From: Allobrachymonas sp. | Lineage (GTDB): Bacteria > Pseudomonadota > Gammaproteobacteria > Burkholderiales > Burkholderiaceae_C | Assembly (NCBI GenBank): GCA_012036375.1 | Contig: JAAUOI010000158.1 | Location: 1 to 6,963, forward strand | DNA length: 6,963 nt | Reading direction: 5' to 3' | Shown here: positions 6,821-6,963 of the stretch, one piece after another | Layout: each line of letters opens with the position of its first letter | Position numbering within the stretch: position 1 is the stretch's first letter | Translations under genes and position numbers: made by a program | The notes under the pieces: generated by a model | Told to the model about the DNA's origin: nothing | The model's input: the letters and a program-made list of their open reading frames with translations, nothing else | Database searches by the model: none

Positions 6821-6854
6821 AATAGCACTCCGCGCACATTTTATGCCGGCTAGA
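6821..6854. repeat. Dispersed hairpin repeat, copy 2
   Basis: It matches copy 1 at 1350-1383 at 30 of 34 positions in the same orientation (shared TATGCCGGCTAGA and AATAGCA ends). Its right flank continues AGGCTGAAAA, closer to the GCTAGAGGC end I recall for the family-wide form than copy 1. About 20 bases later the transposase gene ends, so an insertion may have cut or abutted the element. Confidence 0.65.
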
Positions 6855-6963
6855 GGCTGAAAACGCTGGCGGATTCAACTACGAAGTGCGTCAGTGGGTA
6901 GTTTAATCGGAGTCAATTTCAAGCCATAGAACACCTCGTGAGGTGTTTTGTATCCCAAGCATT
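6855..6963. mobile_element. IS30-like insertion sequence, 3' end, partial
   Basis: Inferred from the transposase C-terminus on the minus strand. The left boundary should fall between the dispersed repeat (ends 6854) and the stop at 6875. No second terminal repeat or target duplication can be seen because the element leaves the window. Confidence 0.5.
6875..6963 (-). CDS. IS30-family transposase, C-terminal end only
   Basis: Reading leftward from the right edge, 28 residues precede the TGA at 6875-6877: CLGYKTPHEVFYGLKLTPIK then LPTDALRS. The CLGYKTPHEVFY segment matches the end of IS30-type transposases, where an RPRK...LG(Y/F).TP.EVF motif closes the DDE catalytic domain. The rest of the gene lies outside the window, so completeness cannot be judged. 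The bases just left of the stop (about 6860-6874, GCTGGCGGATTC) probably hold the terminal inverted repeat of the element. The other IS families with a similar ending (IS3: LGY.SP..F) fit less well because of the HEVFY sequence. Confidence 0.75.
   Translation of the reverse strand, partial: CLGYKTPHEVFYGLKLTPIKLPTDALRS

Noticed and set aside
6930..6949. Terminator-like hairpin AACACCTC-GT-GAGGTGTT followed by TT
   Set aside because: On the minus strand the same bases encode TPHEVF in the IS30-type transposase end, so the symmetry is explained by coding sequence; the T run is also short.
1..6963. CRISPR array, tRNA, rRNA or phage genes
   Set aside because: No regularly spaced repeats with unique spacers, no tRNA cloverleaf ending and no phage-like gene were seen on either strand.

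Overview
The window looks like a Burkholderiales chromosome, most likely Comamonadaceae. The gene families fit (LtnD-type dehydrogenase with an OtnI/Hyi-type isomerase, TIGR00266/AIM24 protein, UMF1 transporter). Two copies of a short imperfect hairpin repeat resemble, from memory, the ATAGC...GCTAGAGGC intergenic repeats common in that family. No search was run, so the placement is an inference.

Layout: (i) 1-478, minus strand: 5' part of an AIM24/TIGR00266 gene running off the left edge. Its frame is open, but the middle third matches the family only in another frame, so it carries two compensating indels. (ii) 567-1324, plus: membrane-anchored alpha/beta hydrolase, split by a one-base deletion in a T run at 636-639. 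(iii) 1350-1383: repeat copy 1. (iv) 1511-2416, plus: YghX-like dienelactone hydrolase with a Tat-like N-terminus. (v) 2417-2746: non-coding gap between convergent genes, holding a 17-bp-arm palindrome. (vi) 5217 down to 2747, minus: thymidine kinase (tdk), then an ltnD-like dehydrogenase and an otnI/hyi-like isomerase. (vii) 5218-5413: gap between divergent genes with a 42-bp inverted repeat of A-tract units phased at about 10 bp. (viii) 5414-6724, plus: UMF1/Atg22-like transporter whose last residues look frameshifted. (ix) 6821-6854: repeat copy 2, directly followed by the 3' end of an IS30-family transposase (6875 to the right edge, minus strand).

The only clear metabolic unit is ltnD-otnI. 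LtnD oxidises L-threonate to 2-oxo-tetronate and OtnI isomerises this to 3-oxo-tetronate. The kinase (OtnK) and decarboxylase (OtnC) that complete the known route to dihydroxyacetone phosphate are not in the window. The other genes are housekeeping or general-purpose. Two clear and two weaker single-base indel sites next to short homopolymers, in three or four coding ends, suggest either a poorly polished assembly or several decaying genes. I found no convincing new defence, RNA or mobile system. The least explained structures are the three families of repeats and palindromes between genes.
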